A stretch of DNA of 64,000 nt from Nitrospina sp. (GCA_024648695.1 JACAVV010000005.1:248001-312000), one strand, 5' to 3'; positions 17,528 to 27,733 are shown, numbered from the stretch's first letter. The notes: generated by a model not told the origin, from the letters alone. Numbers and translations: made by a program.

Positions 17528-19063
17528 ATGAAAACACACGTGTCAGGAATTCTGATTGCCCTCCTGCTACTCAATTTCTGCCAAACGGTACAAGCCCGGA
17601 CGGTGTTCAGAGACCTGGACGCGCAGGTTAATGAAAACAAAACGGCCATATTGGCTCTTGCCATCTACCCCGAAGAATTTCACACCCCGGTTCTCGAACT
17701 GAGCAGTCACCCGGAATTGCTCGTCAAGCTGGCCAGTTTGCAGGAATTGTCCAGCGCCCGTTTCAAGGATTTACTGACCGCCTATCCAGACTCCGAACAA
17801 AAGCAGGTCATGGAACTGTTGAGGTATCCGGATCTGATAACAGACCTTGTGAAAACCCGGGCCCAAACGCGGAACCAAATAAACTTAATTCTGGGCCAAT
17901 ATCCTAAAGAAATTCATCAAAACGCACTCCTGTTTGGAGAAACCCGATTTGACCTTCTGGTTCAATTGCATGATTTGAATGAAGGCTGGAAGCGCGACTT
18001 TGATTCATTAATATCCGATTATTCCCCCACGATTCAGTCCAGCTTGTACAAATTGGTTGAAGTCCCGGAAATTCTGGCTTTGTTAAAGGACAACCTTCAT
18101 CTCGCCATCTTGTTGGGAGAGGCCTACAAACAAAATTCCCAGGCCACTCTTCAGAAAATGCTGGCCTGGAACATCGAAGCCGCAGAAGTAAATATTCAGG
18201 CGCGCCAGGAATGGGCGCAATCTATTGAAGAAGATCCTGAGGCGGCCCTGGAACTGCAAAATTCTGCCCGGACTTTTGCTGAAGAAAATGGTTACAACCT
18301 TGAATCGCGTCCAAACGAAGAGGTATCAAGTTCTACAATCGTTCATGTGCATAGATATTACCGGCCGTACCCTTACTGGGTAGGATGTCCGTGGTGGTAC
18401 CCGTACCGCTATTGGCGACCGGTTCCCGCCTGGTACCACTGGGGTTATTATTACAACCCGGGGGGGTCCCTGGTTATTACAGGATTTCCCTCACTGTTTT
18501 TTAGTTTAACCTTGTTCGGGCATCATCCCATTCATCATTTTCCCCGGCTTCATTACCATTTGGGCAATCATCTGGTGCATCACCATTTGGCGCATCATCC
18601 CCATTCCCATCAGCATTTGCATAAACATTTTCCTTATGTCGCCGATCGAAGCCTACGCCGGCAGAAAGCGGTGCGGGCATTGGGCGATGCACGGGTCAGC
18701 CGGTTTCGCGCGGCGTCGCTCACTGCCAAACAAAGGAATACGGCGCTTTCAAGATTGCGCGACCAACAGCAAACCAGGGTTAAGGATCAATTAAAGAGAA
18801 ACAATTTGCCGGGAATACGGAATCGACAACAACTGAGACTGAAAAACCAGGTTCAAAACCGTCGATTGAGGACGTTTCAACAAAGCCGGAATCGGAGCAC
18901 TCGCCCGTCAGGTGTAAGACCGTCACCCCGGGCCAGGGCGTTTCATAACCAGAGAATGCACCGTGCCCGAACGTTTGGTTCGCATGCAAGGCAACGACAC
19001 CATATGCAACGGTCCTTTAGAGCGAAAGCGTTTTCATCTTCCAGGAAGGGACCGGGAAGATAA
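17528..19063 (+). CDS. Secreted protein with Tyr/Trp-, His- and Arg-rich tail
   Basis: 511 residues, good ribosome binding site GAGGGAG, signal peptide ending near VQARTV. Residues about 30-250 form a repeated helical region with the theme ALAIYPEEFHTPVLELSSHP, LLTAYPDSEQKQVMELLRYP and LILGQYPKEIHQNALLF, a repeat of about 36-40 residues. From about 275 the composition changes sharply: an aromatic block (RYYRPYPYWVGCPWWYPYRY), a hydrophobic stretch, a histidine cluster (HHPIHHFPRLHYHLGNHLVH) and finally about 130 residues rich in Arg, Gln and Ser. The helical part faintly recalls secreted DUF3300-like proteins. The His block could bind metal. No firm family; function unknown. Confidence 0.8.
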   Translation: MKTHVSGILIALLLLNFCQTVQARTVFRDLDAQVNENKTAILALAIYPEEFHTPVLELSSHPELLVKLASLQELSSARFKDLLTAYPDSEQKQVMELLRYPDLITDLVKTRAQTRNQINLILGQYPKEIHQNALLFGETRFDLLVQLHDLNEGWKRDFDSLISDYSPTIQSSLYKLVEVPEILALLKDNLHLAILLGEAYKQNSQATLQKMLAWNIEAAEVNIQARQEWAQSIEEDPEAALELQNSARTFAEENGYNLESRPNEEVSSSTIVHVHRYYRPYPYWVGCPWWYPYRYWRPVPAWYHWGYYYNPGGSLVITGFPSLFFSLTLFGHHPIHHFPRLHYHLGNHLVHHHLAHHPHSHQHLHKHFPYVADRSLRRQKAVRALGDARVSRFRAASLTAKQRNTALSRLRDQQQTRVKDQLKRNNLPGIRNRQQLRLKNQVQNRRLRTFQQSRNRSTRPSGVRPSPRARAFHNQRMHRARTFGSHARQRHHMQRSFRAKAFSSSRKGPGR

Positions 19064-19201
19064 TTTTCAATGCTCCAGCGTTGGTGAAGAATCGAGATTT
19101 TTTTCAAAATTCGGTGAACTATAGCTTAAATTACAGTTAAAAAATATTCAGATATGCCATTATAAATTTCATCCAAACTTTTTGCCAAATCAACATTTGA
19201 A

Positions 19202-21985
19202 ATGAAATCTCATCAATTCCAACAAACCCAGGATTTTGGTCAAAATAATATTTTGGAAATGGTCATTCAAGGCTGTTCATTGGAAAACACCCTGGATACA
19301 CTGGCCAAAAACCTTGAGTCCATATCCATTGGCACGTCCTATTGTTCGATAATGCTGGTCGATAAAACGGGTGAATATTTGGTTCTTAAATCCGGGCCCA
19401 GTCTCCCGGAAGAATACCGTAATGCATTAGGACAGGTTAGAATCAGCGCGGGGTCAGGGTCTTGCGGGACTTCGGTCTTTAGACGCAAGAACGTTATCGT
19501 TGAAGACATTGAAAATGATCCCCTGTGGGCTGATTTTCGGGATCTGGCACTGAAATACGATTTAAGAGCCTGCTGGTCAGTACCCATTTTCGATTCTACC
19601 AGAAATGTTCTCGGAACCTTTGCTTATTATTATAAACATCCCCGAAACCCATCCGCTGGTGAAATACTAACCCTGGAATCTGCGGCCCATTATGCTGGAT
19701 TAGCAATTCAAAGAAGCAACATGGCTATCCCCGTGGAGTTGCCCAACCCATCCACTATCAGGGTAAATTCGGTCTATCAACAACTGTTTGCAGTAGTTTC
19801 CGATGCCATAATAATCGTAGATGTCGGCTTGAACAGCGTGATCGATGTTAACGATGCGGCCCTGGAATTGTATGGATATTCCCGGGAAGAATTTTTAAAG
19901 CTCTCTCCTGAAGACATATGCATCAATCCGGAAAAATCCCGGGAAGCTATTGCACATGTCAAACCGGGCCAATTAAAAAAATTTCCTCTTTGGTTTCATA
20001 AAAAGAAAGATGGCACCAAGTTCCCTTTGGAGATGTCGGTCGGAACCCTATCTATAGACCAGAAAGTTTTATTTTATACAGTCGTCCGGGATATTTCGGA
20101 ACAGATTCAGAAGGAACAAAACTTGTTTAAAGAAATTCAAAAACGCGGTATGCAAGAGCGTAAACCGGAAACCTTCTCCGAGTTTCCTTTGCAGAACCCA
20201 AACCCCGTGATGAAAGTAGGGTTCGACCACACCATCTTATTTGCAAATAATTCTGCTTGTGAATTATTGATGGCGTGGAATTGCCGGGTGGGGGACCCGG
20301 TTCCATCTGAATTCCAAACACCTATAAAGAAAATATTAGAACAAAAACTCCCGAAAGATTTCGAGATTAAAATTAATAATCGTTCCTATAGTTTCAGAAT
20401 GGCTGTTCTGGAGGAGAACAAAGAAATTAATTTGTATGGAGCCATTGTTACCCAGTCCAGGGAGATTGGCCAGGCAGTATATGAAGAACGCCAAAATCTA
20501 TACCATATGCTTGAACATTTACCCGTCGCCTTCCACTTACAGGCTCCAGACTATTCCGTTCCTTATGCGAACAAGATGTTTCGTGATCGCTTTGGCAGTC
20601 CCGAGAACATGAAGTGTTATGATCTCATGCAAAAAAGAACACGACCCTGCGAAGTGTGTTCTCCCTTTAAAATTTTTGAAACCGGCGAAACGATAAGCAG
20701 TGTATGGACCGCACCGGAAGGGGAAACCTACCTTACGGTAATGACACCTTTTCGTGATCTGGATGGCAGTCCCCTGGTTATGGAAATGGCGATCGATATA
20801 TCCGAGCAGGAACGATCGAAAAAAATTGCTGTGGAAGCGCAAAAAGCCGCGGAAAAAGCCAATCGCGCCAAATCGGAATTTCTTTCCAGTATGAGCCATG
20901 AACTTAGAACACCCATGAATGCCATTTTAGGCTTTGCCCAGTTAATGGAAATAGATGGAGACCATCTACCCCAAACCCACACTGAAAATGTCAAGCAAAT
21001 CCTCAGTGCAGGCAAACATTTGCTCGATTTGATCAATGAAATACTGGACCTTGCAAAAATTGATTCCGGAAAAATTCAATTGAAATTTGAAGGCATCCCA
21101 CTGGGGACCTTCCTCAGCGGGGTTCTGGAAACCATTGACCCTTGGGCTAAAAAACAAAACATCCGTATCCTGAATCAGGTCCCTCAGGACCTTGCCGTTA
21201 AGGTTAGGGCCGATTCCATGAGGCTCAAACAGGTTTTATTCAATCTGGTTTCAAATGCGGTTAAATACAATGGCCCGGGTGGATCGGTCACCCTAAGTTA
21301 TGAAAAAGCGGGACCGGGTAAAATCAGGATTAATGTCATCGATACAGGACGAGGTATTGAGGAAAAGGATTTTCAAACCATTTTCGATCCGTTCAACCGC
21401 TTGAAAGTGGATATCTCTGAAATCGAGGGCACGGGAATCGGTTTGAGTATCACCAAACGGTTGATCGAACTGATGGGAGGCCGGCTTTTAGTTAAAAGTA
21501 AAATGGGAGAAGGCAGTACCTTCTCTTTTGAATTACCTGTAACGAATGAATCGGAAGCTTTTCTTCAACAATCCATTCAACCCGGAAAAGGGGACCATCA
21601 TCAAACGCCCAGCAAACCCCGGCACACCGTCTTGTATATAGAAGATAATGCAACCAATCTGGAATTAGTGAGCCAGATTATTAAAATGAAAAACGGTATC
21701 CGATTGGTTAACGCTCCCAATGGAAAAAAAGGAGTGGATTTAGCCCGGGACCAAAAACCTCAATTGATATTAATGGATCTACATCTTCCTGACATGGATG
21801 GTTTTGAAACGTTTACCAAGATTCAGAGCGATGAAAATATGCGCGATATTCCCGTGGTTGCCCTTACCGCAGATGCTCTGGAAGTGGATAAAAAGAAAGC
21901 TTTGCAAATGGGGTTCAAGGACTACCTGGTCAAACCCATTGATGTCAGTTTATTTTTAAAAGTTCTCGACATCTATCTTACTTGA
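19202..21985 (+). CDS. GAF-PAS hybrid sensor histidine kinase with receiver domain
   Basis: 927 residues, cytoplasmic, no membrane segment. Order: GAF domain about 15-175 (SISIGTSYCSIMLVDKTGEY, SCGTSVFRRKNVIVEDI); PAS about 195-305 ending TVVRDISEQ; a degenerate PAS about 325-410; a further PAS about 425-535 containing the cysteine motif RPCEVCSPF; coiled coil; HisKA with phospho-acceptor His566 (SHELRTPMNAILGFAQL); HATPase (NLVSNAVKYN, DTGRGIE, GTGIGLSIT); and a C-terminal receiver with acceptor Asp859 in LILMDLHLPDMDG and the conserved KP of LVKPID. The HisKA segment is nearly the same as in the other two kinases of this window. No output gene is adjacent. The CxxC in the last PAS might bind metal or sense redox (inference). 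Confidence 0.95.
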   Translation: MKSHQFQQTQDFGQNNILEMVIQGCSLENTLDTLAKNLESISIGTSYCSIMLVDKTGEYLVLKSGPSLPEEYRNALGQVRISAGSGSCGTSVFRRKNVIVEDIENDPLWADFRDLALKYDLRACWSVPIFDSTRNVLGTFAYYYKHPRNPSAGEILTLESAAHYAGLAIQRSNMAIPVELPNPSTIRVNSVYQQLFAVVSDAIIIVDVGLNSVIDVNDAALELYGYSREEFLKLSPEDICINPEKSREAIAHVKPGQLKKFPLWFHKKKDGTKFPLEMSVGTLSIDQKVLFYTVVRDISEQIQKEQNLFKEIQKRGMQERKPETFSEFPLQNPNPVMKVGFDHTILFANNSACELLMAWNCRVGDPVPSEFQTPIKKILEQKLPKDFEIKINNRSYSFRMAVLEENKEINLYGAIVTQSREIGQAVYEERQNLYHMLEHLPVAFHLQAPDYSVPYANKMFRDRFGSPENMKCYDLMQKRTRPCEVCSPFKIFETGETISSVWTAPEGETYLTVMTPFRDLDGSPLVMEMAIDISEQERSKKIAVEAQKAAEKANRAKSEFLSSMSHELRTPMNAILGFAQLMEIDGDHLPQTHTENVKQILSAGKHLLDLINEILDLAKIDSGKIQLKFEGIPLGTFLSGVLETIDPWAKKQNIRILNQVPQDLAVKVRADSMRLKQVLFNLVSNAVKYNGPGGSVTLSYEKAGPGKIRINVIDTGRGIEEKDFQTIFDPFNRLKVDISEIEGTGIGLSITKRLIELMGGRLLVKSKMGEGSTFSFELPVTNESEAFLQQSIQPGKGDHHQTPSKPRHTVLYIEDNATNLELVSQIIKMKNGIRLVNAPNGKKGVDLARDQKPQLILMDLHLPDMDGFETFTKIQSDENMRDIPVVALTADALEVDKKKALQMGFKDYLVKPIDVSLFLKVLDIYLT

Positions 21986-22151
21986 TTTCATCCCGCTTTT
22001 TATGATTTGCCAACTCTTCCCTTAAACAATTTCAACATAAAAATAACATTTGATTCGTCAAATAATAATACTATAATCAAACCCCTTGCTAACATATCCT
22101 TCGTTATTTTTTCGATAACTTTCTTTCAGCCCTCAATTTTTTCTGTCCAAT

Positions 22152-23594
22152 ATGCCCACAACCGGAATGTCTCAAAAAAACCTTCTTGTGTTGATTTTTT
22201 CGGCGATCTCCATTTCAGGCTTGATCGCGGTTTTCTTCACACCCGACCTGCTTTACCTGCTGGAATTTTCCGGCAAAACACTGAGCAAATCCGAAACCGC
22301 CATGCGCTGTTTCATTGGACTCTGGATAGTCTTTTGTTATTTTTTTCTGTTGGCGAAATCGGATGTTCTCGATTGGCTGTTGCAGGAACGATGGCGGGTA
22401 TGGGTTGGAGGTCTGTTCGCCATTGGTGTTTTGACGACCTTTTGTTTTGACAACAAGGGTTTCTATCAGGAATCCAGCTGGATCCGTAATTGGACCGCCT
22501 CGGTTTTATTGATCGCCGGTATCCTTGGCATTCGTGGTGCGTTTCAAAGCTCTCATGGTGTAAAACGGCTCCTGGCAGGGTTCCTGGGCCTGCTATTTAT
22601 TTTCGCGGCGGCGGATGAGCGGTTTGAAATCCATGAAAACGTCACCTGGCAAATTGAAAATTATTATGAAATCAAATACGGTGAAGACAGCACCTTCAGC
22701 TATGGCGAAGCCAATGATGTTCCCACATTATCCTACGCCCTGATTGGCATTTTTGTTCTGGTATTGGCAAGAATCGCCCAAACCGGCATGGGACAAAAAG
22801 TCCTCGACCGTACCCTCAAAGCGGGTTCGGCCTGGCTTTTAAAACACCACGAGTCCCTTGCCCGCAACCTGGTACGCGGACTCCTGGGACTGCTGGCCTT
22901 CGCTGGAGTGACGGCTTTGTTGATGGGAATTTTTATCGACGCTGAGTTTGCCCGAAAATATATTTCCGTTAAGCACCAGATCAACGATCATTCAAAGCTG
23001 GTGATCCGGGATTTTCAGTTGGTTTGTGTCATATTGGGTCCGGTTTTGCTGGCCCTGTTTGCAGGCCTTTGGGCTTACCGTATGAGAGTTTCCAATTTCA
23101 TTAGTACCAGCCTGTTAGTGGGCATCGACTCATCATCCAACAATCTTAACCCGTCACCGGATAATGTCGATCTTTATGGGCAGGCCCTAAGTTTGTTTTC
23201 TTGCGCCACGATTGCTTTTTTCATCGCCATGCTTCTGGATACGTATGACAAAAAATTTGAAGATTTGATTAACCTGATAAAGCAATCGGGATTTCTGGGC
23301 TTGCAGAGTGGCCTGGGGGATATTTGGGTTTCTTTTGTCCGTCCCGCTATTTTGGCAAACATTTTGGAGGAAGCCCTGGAATATTTGGCCGCCCTGTTTT
23401 TTCTGGCTATGAATGGGGTCCTGTTTGCAAACCTGACCTTCCAAAAACCATTTTCGCTCAAATGGCCATCGGCCTTGCTGGTACGATGGAACACCTGCGC
23501 TTTGGCCCTCTTTCTAGTTGCGGGCCTGGCCTTGTTTTTTATCTTCCCACAATCCCCCGAGGCCTCACTGATAAACAGGACATGGGAAAAATAA
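22152..23594 (+). CDS. Polytopic membrane protein, unknown function
   Basis: 480 residues with about ten hydrophobic helices, starting LLVLIFSAISISGLIAVFF and then LLYLLEF. A conserved-looking acidic stretch after the fourth helix (AADERFEIHENVTWQIE) and another near the end (LANILEEALEYLAALFFL) contain His and Glu residues within or beside helices and could be functional. No transporter signature is recognised. The start could be the ATG at 22152 or the ATG five codons later; neither has a strong ribosome binding site. It converges on the acidic small gene with an 8-base gap. Confidence 0.75.
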   Translation: MPTTGMSQKNLLVLIFSAISISGLIAVFFTPDLLYLLEFSGKTLSKSETAMRCFIGLWIVFCYFFLLAKSDVLDWLLQERWRVWVGGLFAIGVLTTFCFDNKGFYQESSWIRNWTASVLLIAGILGIRGAFQSSHGVKRLLAGFLGLLFIFAAADERFEIHENVTWQIENYYEIKYGEDSTFSYGEANDVPTLSYALIGIFVLVLARIAQTGMGQKVLDRTLKAGSAWLLKHHESLARNLVRGLLGLLAFAGVTALLMGIFIDAEFARKYISVKHQINDHSKLVIRDFQLVCVILGPVLLALFAGLWAYRMRVSNFISTSLLVGIDSSSNNLNPSPDNVDLYGQALSLFSCATIAFFIAMLLDTYDKKFEDLINLIKQSGFLGLQSGLGDIWVSFVRPAILANILEEALEYLAALFFLAMNGVLFANLTFQKPFSLKWPSALLVRWNTCALALFLVAGLALFFIFPQSPEASLINRTWEK

Positions 23595-23602
23595 ACCCCG
23601 CC

Positions 23603-23893
23603 CTATTCTGAAGGCTCTTCTTCCGGTTGTTCCTCTTCTTCGGATTGATCCTCTCCAAAGGTTTCGACGAAACGGTCCTTCATTTTTTCCAGATCGTTTT
23701 TGTTGCGATTGATTTTTTTCAAGAGCTTGCGCATTTCTTCATCCTGAAACAACTCGTTCAGATCGGTTTCTTCATCCGCAAAAATTCGATTGAGGTCAAT
23801 CTCCACCTTAGGATCTTCCTCTCCACCCGGATCCGAGGCTGGTGGTACTGAAGGTTCTGTATTTGCAGAAACCTTTGCATTTTCATCATCCAT
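23603..23893 (-). CDS. Small acidic protein, unknown
   Basis: 96 residues from the ATG at 23893, chosen because AAAGGAG lies 8 bases before it; an ATG at 23911 overlaps that site. Very acidic, with a central basic coiled segment (MRKLLKKINRNKNDLEKMKD) between Asp/Glu-rich ends. No signal peptide and no recognised family. It begins a run of minus-strand genes with the next upstream gene 57 bases away. Confidence 0.65.
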   Translation of the reverse strand: MDDENAKVSANTEPSVPPASDPGGEEDPKVEIDLNRIFADEETDLNELFQDEEMRKLLKKINRNKNDLEKMKDRFVETFGEDQSEEEEQPEEEPSE

Positions 23894-23950
23894 ATTTAAA
23901 ACTCCTTTCATCCAATGAACATCCGGAAGGCTTAAAATGAAGGGTTGCCA

Positions 23951-24580
23951 TCACGCTGACTTGCGAGGAACCTGAGAAAGAATCAAAGGAACCCATTCAA
24001 TGGCCAGATTGCGGTCAAAGTCCAGAATAAATTTCAGGGACCGTTTTATAAAATCCCAATCAGGCGGATTTTTCTTTAATTCGGCTTCCAGCAAATCGAT
24101 TTCCCGCATCAGTTCCGCCTTGTCCCGGGCATTGAAGGGATAAGCCTCCAGGTTTTTGCGCGCCGATTCCAGGCTGTCAGGGGTAGATAAGGCTGGAGTG
24201 ACGGCCCCTTTTCCTGCCTTCTGACCCAAAACCGGATCCGGGGTTACGGGTTTCACCGTTTCCGGAAGAAAACGTCTCTGATCTTCCAAATGACCTGCCA
24301 TTTCCCTGAACAGTTTGATCACAAGATCCATGTCGCATACTAAGGCTATGCGGTCGTTGATCGTTTGCTGTTCCTCACCTGATTTTGACAAAAAGTAATC
24401 TGAAGCGAACCGGATTTCATCAAAGGCCAGCAGTTTTATAGGCAGGTATTCAATCACAACATGCCGGGCAAATTCATGCCATTGGTCAAAGGCAGGATCG
24501 TTACGGTTCCTGCAACGGTCCCGAATAGATTCTGCTTCCGCCAACACACGATCAATCGTTTCCTTCCAATCCTCGGACAT
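23951..24580 (-). CDS. Hypothetical cytoplasmic protein
   Basis: 209 residues, helical and charged. An N-terminal part (DWKETIDRVLAEAESIRDRC) and a middle helical part are joined by a Pro-rich linker (PETVKPVTPDP) to a C-terminal helical part ending EWVPLILSQVPRKSA. No signal peptide, membrane segment or known motif. The gap to the membrane-protein gene upstream is 10 bases, so the two are probably in one operon. Confidence 0.7.
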   Translation of the reverse strand: MSEDWKETIDRVLAEAESIRDRCRNRNDPAFDQWHEFARHVVIEYLPIKLLAFDEIRFASDYFLSKSGEEQQTINDRIALVCDMDLVIKLFREMAGHLEDQRRFLPETVKPVTPDPVLGQKAGKGAVTPALSTPDSLESARKNLEAYPFNARDKAELMREIDLLEAELKKNPPDWDFIKRSLKFILDFDRNLAIEWVPLILSQVPRKSA

Positions 24581-24590
24581 GGAACCTCTC

Positions 24591-25067
24591 CTAAAACCGG
24601 GCCAACCAAACTCCCAGGAAAACCGCCAGAACGATCAGACCCAGTGATACTTTCCCAAACACTTCCAGCTTGCGCAAAACGTCCGGCACTCCGGTTTTGT
24701 TTTCCGGGCGCAAATCGAGATGGGTGATCCGGGAGCGCAATCCAAAACTCTGGTAAGCGGTTAGAAAAAATACCACGATCACCACTGCCATCTTCGCTCC
24801 GAACAGGTTGTAATAATCGGTTTCGAAGTTGACTTGCAAAGTGTAGTTTTCCATAAGGTAAATGATTCCCGTACCTACCAAAACCAGCACACACACAAAC
24901 ACGGTTGTGGGCAGAAGATTCAATAAGGTAAAAGCCACCGATCCTTCTTCTAAAGAAGTATCCTTCTTTTTCCAGGCGGGTAAAAAGAGGAACAGGGCAA
25001 AACTCAGACTGCCCACACCCACACCGGCGGCCATTAGATGCAAAAAGATGAGTATGTTATTTTCCAT
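24591..25067 (-). CDS. Four-helix integral membrane protein
   Basis: 158 residues with four predicted helices at about 4-28 (ILIFLHLMAAGVGVGSLSFA), 45-70, 90-108 and 137-156. His10 in the first helix recalls the small CopD/cytochrome-like four-helix membrane proteins, but the rest of the heme ligand set cannot be confirmed by eye. It is followed at 10 bases by the hypothetical gene ending at 23951. Function unknown. Confidence 0.7.
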   Translation of the reverse strand: MENNILIFLHLMAAGVGVGSLSFALFLFLPAWKKKDTSLEEGSVAFTLLNLLPTTVFVCVLVLVGTGIIYLMENYTLQVNFETDYYNLFGAKMAVVIVVFFLTAYQSFGLRSRITHLDLRPENKTGVPDVLRKLEVFGKVSLGLIVLAVFLGVWLARF

Positions 25068-25109
25068 AAATAGTCATTGGTTTGAAAGATCCTGGATTCA
25101 GGCTTCAGG

Positions 25110-26636
25110 TCAGGACAATTGTTCGAGGTAACGTAACAACAAGCGGACCCCATATCCCGATGGGCCTTTGGAAACGTAATGCCTGTCTTCGCCACCCCAT
25201 GCGGTTCCGGCGATATCGATATGCACCCAGGGCATGTCTCCTACAAATTGTTTGAGAAAAGCCGCACCCGTGATTGTTCCGGCCCCCACTCCAGGACCTG
25301 CGATGTTTTTCAAATCGGCGACGTCACTTTTAATCGCTTTTTCATGTTCAGGCCATAAAGGCAGTTGCCACAACCGCTCGCCGGTTTCCTCTCCGCTGGC
25401 AATCAAATCAGCAATCAACGCATCGTCATTTCCCATAATAGCGGCGGCCTGGTGACCCAAAGCGTGGAGAACGGCTCCCGTGAGCGTTGCCAAATCAATC
25501 ACCGCCCGCGGTTTGTAGCGTTCGGCATAGGACAGAGCATCGCACAAAATCAGGCGCCCTTCCGCATCGGTGTTCAACACTTCAATTGTTTTTTTGGACA
25601 TACTGGTCAAAATGTCGCCCGGCTTGATAGCTTTTCCACTCGGCATATTTTCTGTCGCAGGAACGAGGCCGATCACATTCACCGGCAATTTGACACCCGC
25701 AACGGCCGCCATTGCTCCGATGACGGCGGCGGCACCGGACATGTCCATTTTCATTTCATCCATACTGGCCGATGGTTTGAGCGAGATGCCTCCGGTATCA
25801 AAGGTCACCCCTTTGCCAACCAAAACGACAGGCGACCCTTTTTTCTTCGCCCCTGAATATTCCATGATGATGAATCGCGCCGGTTCTTCGCTACCTTGCG
25901 CCACACCCATCAAAGACCCCATGCCAAGTTTATTCATTTCTCCAGGACCCAGCACTTTGCAGGTAAACCCATGCTTCCTCCCCAAAGCGCGCGCCGTTTG
26001 GGCGAGGTAAGAAGGCGTTGCCTTGTTGCTGGGATGGCTTTGCAGACTGCGCGCTTCCATCACCGCGCTCGCAATGGTCAAACCGCGACTGACCCCTTTT
26101 CGGCCCTGCGCCAAATCCTGCTTGGAATCCACCAGCACCACTATTTCCTTAATCTGGCTTGGCGGCGGTTCGTCTTTGGATTTCGATTTGTATTCATCGA
26201 AACGGTACAATCCTAAAGCCGCACCTTCGGCAATCGCCTGTGTCCCGTCTTGCGCTGATACCTTTTTTCCAAGCGCCTTGCTCAAAGCCTTATTGGCAAA
26301 ATCAAAACCTGCTTTTGTGAAACAGGACTTTTGCGCAAGCTTTACAGACGAAGCAGAAGCCTGCCGCAATTTTTCCAGATTAAACTCATCCGCTTTGCCA
26401 ACGCCCACCAATAAAACGTGATCAGCAGTAAACAGCCCTTTGGCATTCAACAGCAGGGTCTGGTTTAATTTTCCCTGAAACCGCCGGTCTTTATACGATT
26501 GGCTGATAACTTTATTCAAGGCCTGGTCCAGCGAATTCAAATAAGGTCCCGGGGTTTCCTGATCGAGACAAGGAACGATAAGGCAAGGGGTTTTATGACG
26601 CGAATGGTTTTCCTCTTTTACGGTTATTTTTATCAT
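25110..26636 (-). CDS. pepA: Leucyl aminopeptidase (M17)
   Basis: 508 residues, the normal length. Cytosolic two-metal enzyme that removes N-terminal residues from peptides. The catalytic half carries VGKGVTFDTGGISLKPSASM with the metal and substrate ligands, DMSGAAAVIGAM, the signature NTDAEGRLILCDAL, and a C-terminal TGAAFLKQFVG and HIDIAGTAW. The N-terminal domain is the usual macro-like fold (LLVGVGKADEF). The PepA family also includes DNA-binding members, which cannot be judged here. The stop lies 42 bases from the membrane-protein gene downstream. Confidence 0.97.
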   Translation of the reverse strand: MIKITVKEENHSRHKTPCLIVPCLDQETPGPYLNSLDQALNKVISQSYKDRRFQGKLNQTLLLNAKGLFTADHVLLVGVGKADEFNLEKLRQASASSVKLAQKSCFTKAGFDFANKALSKALGKKVSAQDGTQAIAEGAALGLYRFDEYKSKSKDEPPPSQIKEIVVLVDSKQDLAQGRKGVSRGLTIASAVMEARSLQSHPSNKATPSYLAQTARALGRKHGFTCKVLGPGEMNKLGMGSLMGVAQGSEEPARFIIMEYSGAKKKGSPVVLVGKGVTFDTGGISLKPSASMDEMKMDMSGAAAVIGAMAAVAGVKLPVNVIGLVPATENMPSGKAIKPGDILTSMSKKTIEVLNTDAEGRLILCDALSYAERYKPRAVIDLATLTGAVLHALGHQAAAIMGNDDALIADLIASGEETGERLWQLPLWPEHEKAIKSDVADLKNIAGPGVGAGTITGAAFLKQFVGDMPWVHIDIAGTAWGGEDRHYVSKGPSGYGVRLLLRYLEQLS

Positions 26637-26893
26637 GAGTCCTTTTTATAGAGGGGTATGAGTTACGGAAGAATTTGTTACAGTATCAAACAGAAGTTTT
26701 TCCTTTTGAGGCGGGAAGCCAATGGAATCATCGTACCTCACATTGTAAAAAATTAAGCCCAGCCGTACAAGAGTAAATACATGAAGACGGCACAAAGGAC
26801 CGAGCACAATTCGAAAAAATTAAAACTTCAAAAACGAATGTGATACAGGTAAAGTAAAACCATAGATTCGAACACTTTCATCAGGGTCCGGGA

Positions 26894-27733
26894 ATGAACA
26901 ATCAAACTATTTTTATTTTACTGGGAGGCGGAGCCTTATTCGTATTGACCGCTTGCGCCAGTCCAGATTCCGGGGGCACAACGCGTCCCCAGGAAACACC
27001 GCAAGTCAGTTCTATACCTCCATCGCAACCCATCCGAACACCACCGGTGGGTGAGCGAAATACAAGCCCGGTCCTTGAAAGCGAACGTCCTTCGATTCCC
27101 TCCAGGCCTGTAAAAAAAAGGCCTGAAATCACTTCCGCTCCTGCCAGCCCTGAATCAGAGGCCGGCCTGTTCGAATTTCTGAAAAACGAACCGCAAATGC
27201 AAGTGAAAGAATCGACCACCGGATCCAGCATCCGCGGAGACGAGGTACCCGAAGAAATTCGTGCCAAACGAAAGCAGAATACGGCCCAACCCAGCGCCGA
27301 TAATCTGACGCAGGATTATTTATATCTGCGCGACCATCCCGCGCTCGGCCAAACCCGGGCCGTGGTTTATAAAATCTCGCAATGGCTCAATGCGGCTTTG
27401 GAAAACCGTACCGAATCCTCCCACGATCTGGAAAGGGTGCTGATCCCGCATCACAATGAAATCAGCAAGCAATGGTTTCCGGAAGCGCAACGCAGTTTGA
27501 ACCTGATCAAAAAGATTCAACCTCGAACCCCGGAAGCAGGAAATATTCAGCGCACCTATCAACGATCGCTTCTGCTACTGACCAGTGGACTCAGGTTGTG
27601 GACCATGGCTGGCGGGCAAAGCGGAATCCCGTTGTACAAATTGGGTTATCAGCAAATCCGCCAGGCTGAAGCCTTTTACCGTTCCGCCCTGCTCCACTCG
27701 CAAATCCTGGAAAGACGGTTGCAATTGAATTAA
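26894..27733 (+). CDS. Proline-rich lipoprotein, unknown function
   Basis: 279 residues. The signal ends in the lipobox LTAC with Cys21. A linker of about 90 residues rich in Pro, Ser and Thr suits an envelope-spanning tether, followed by a helical domain (SQWLNAALENRTESSHDLER, QWFPEAQRSLNLIKKI). No family recognised. Monocistronic, with a strong terminator 45 bases after the stop. Confidence 0.8.
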   Translation: MNNQTIFILLGGGALFVLTACASPDSGGTTRPQETPQVSSIPPSQPIRTPPVGERNTSPVLESERPSIPSRPVKKRPEITSAPASPESEAGLFEFLKNEPQMQVKESTTGSSIRGDEVPEEIRAKRKQNTAQPSADNLTQDYLYLRDHPALGQTRAVVYKISQWLNAALENRTESSHDLERVLIPHHNEISKQWFPEAQRSLNLIKKIQPRTPEAGNIQRTYQRSLLLLTSGLRLWTMAGGQSGIPLYKLGYQQIRQAEAFYRSALLHSQILERRLQLN

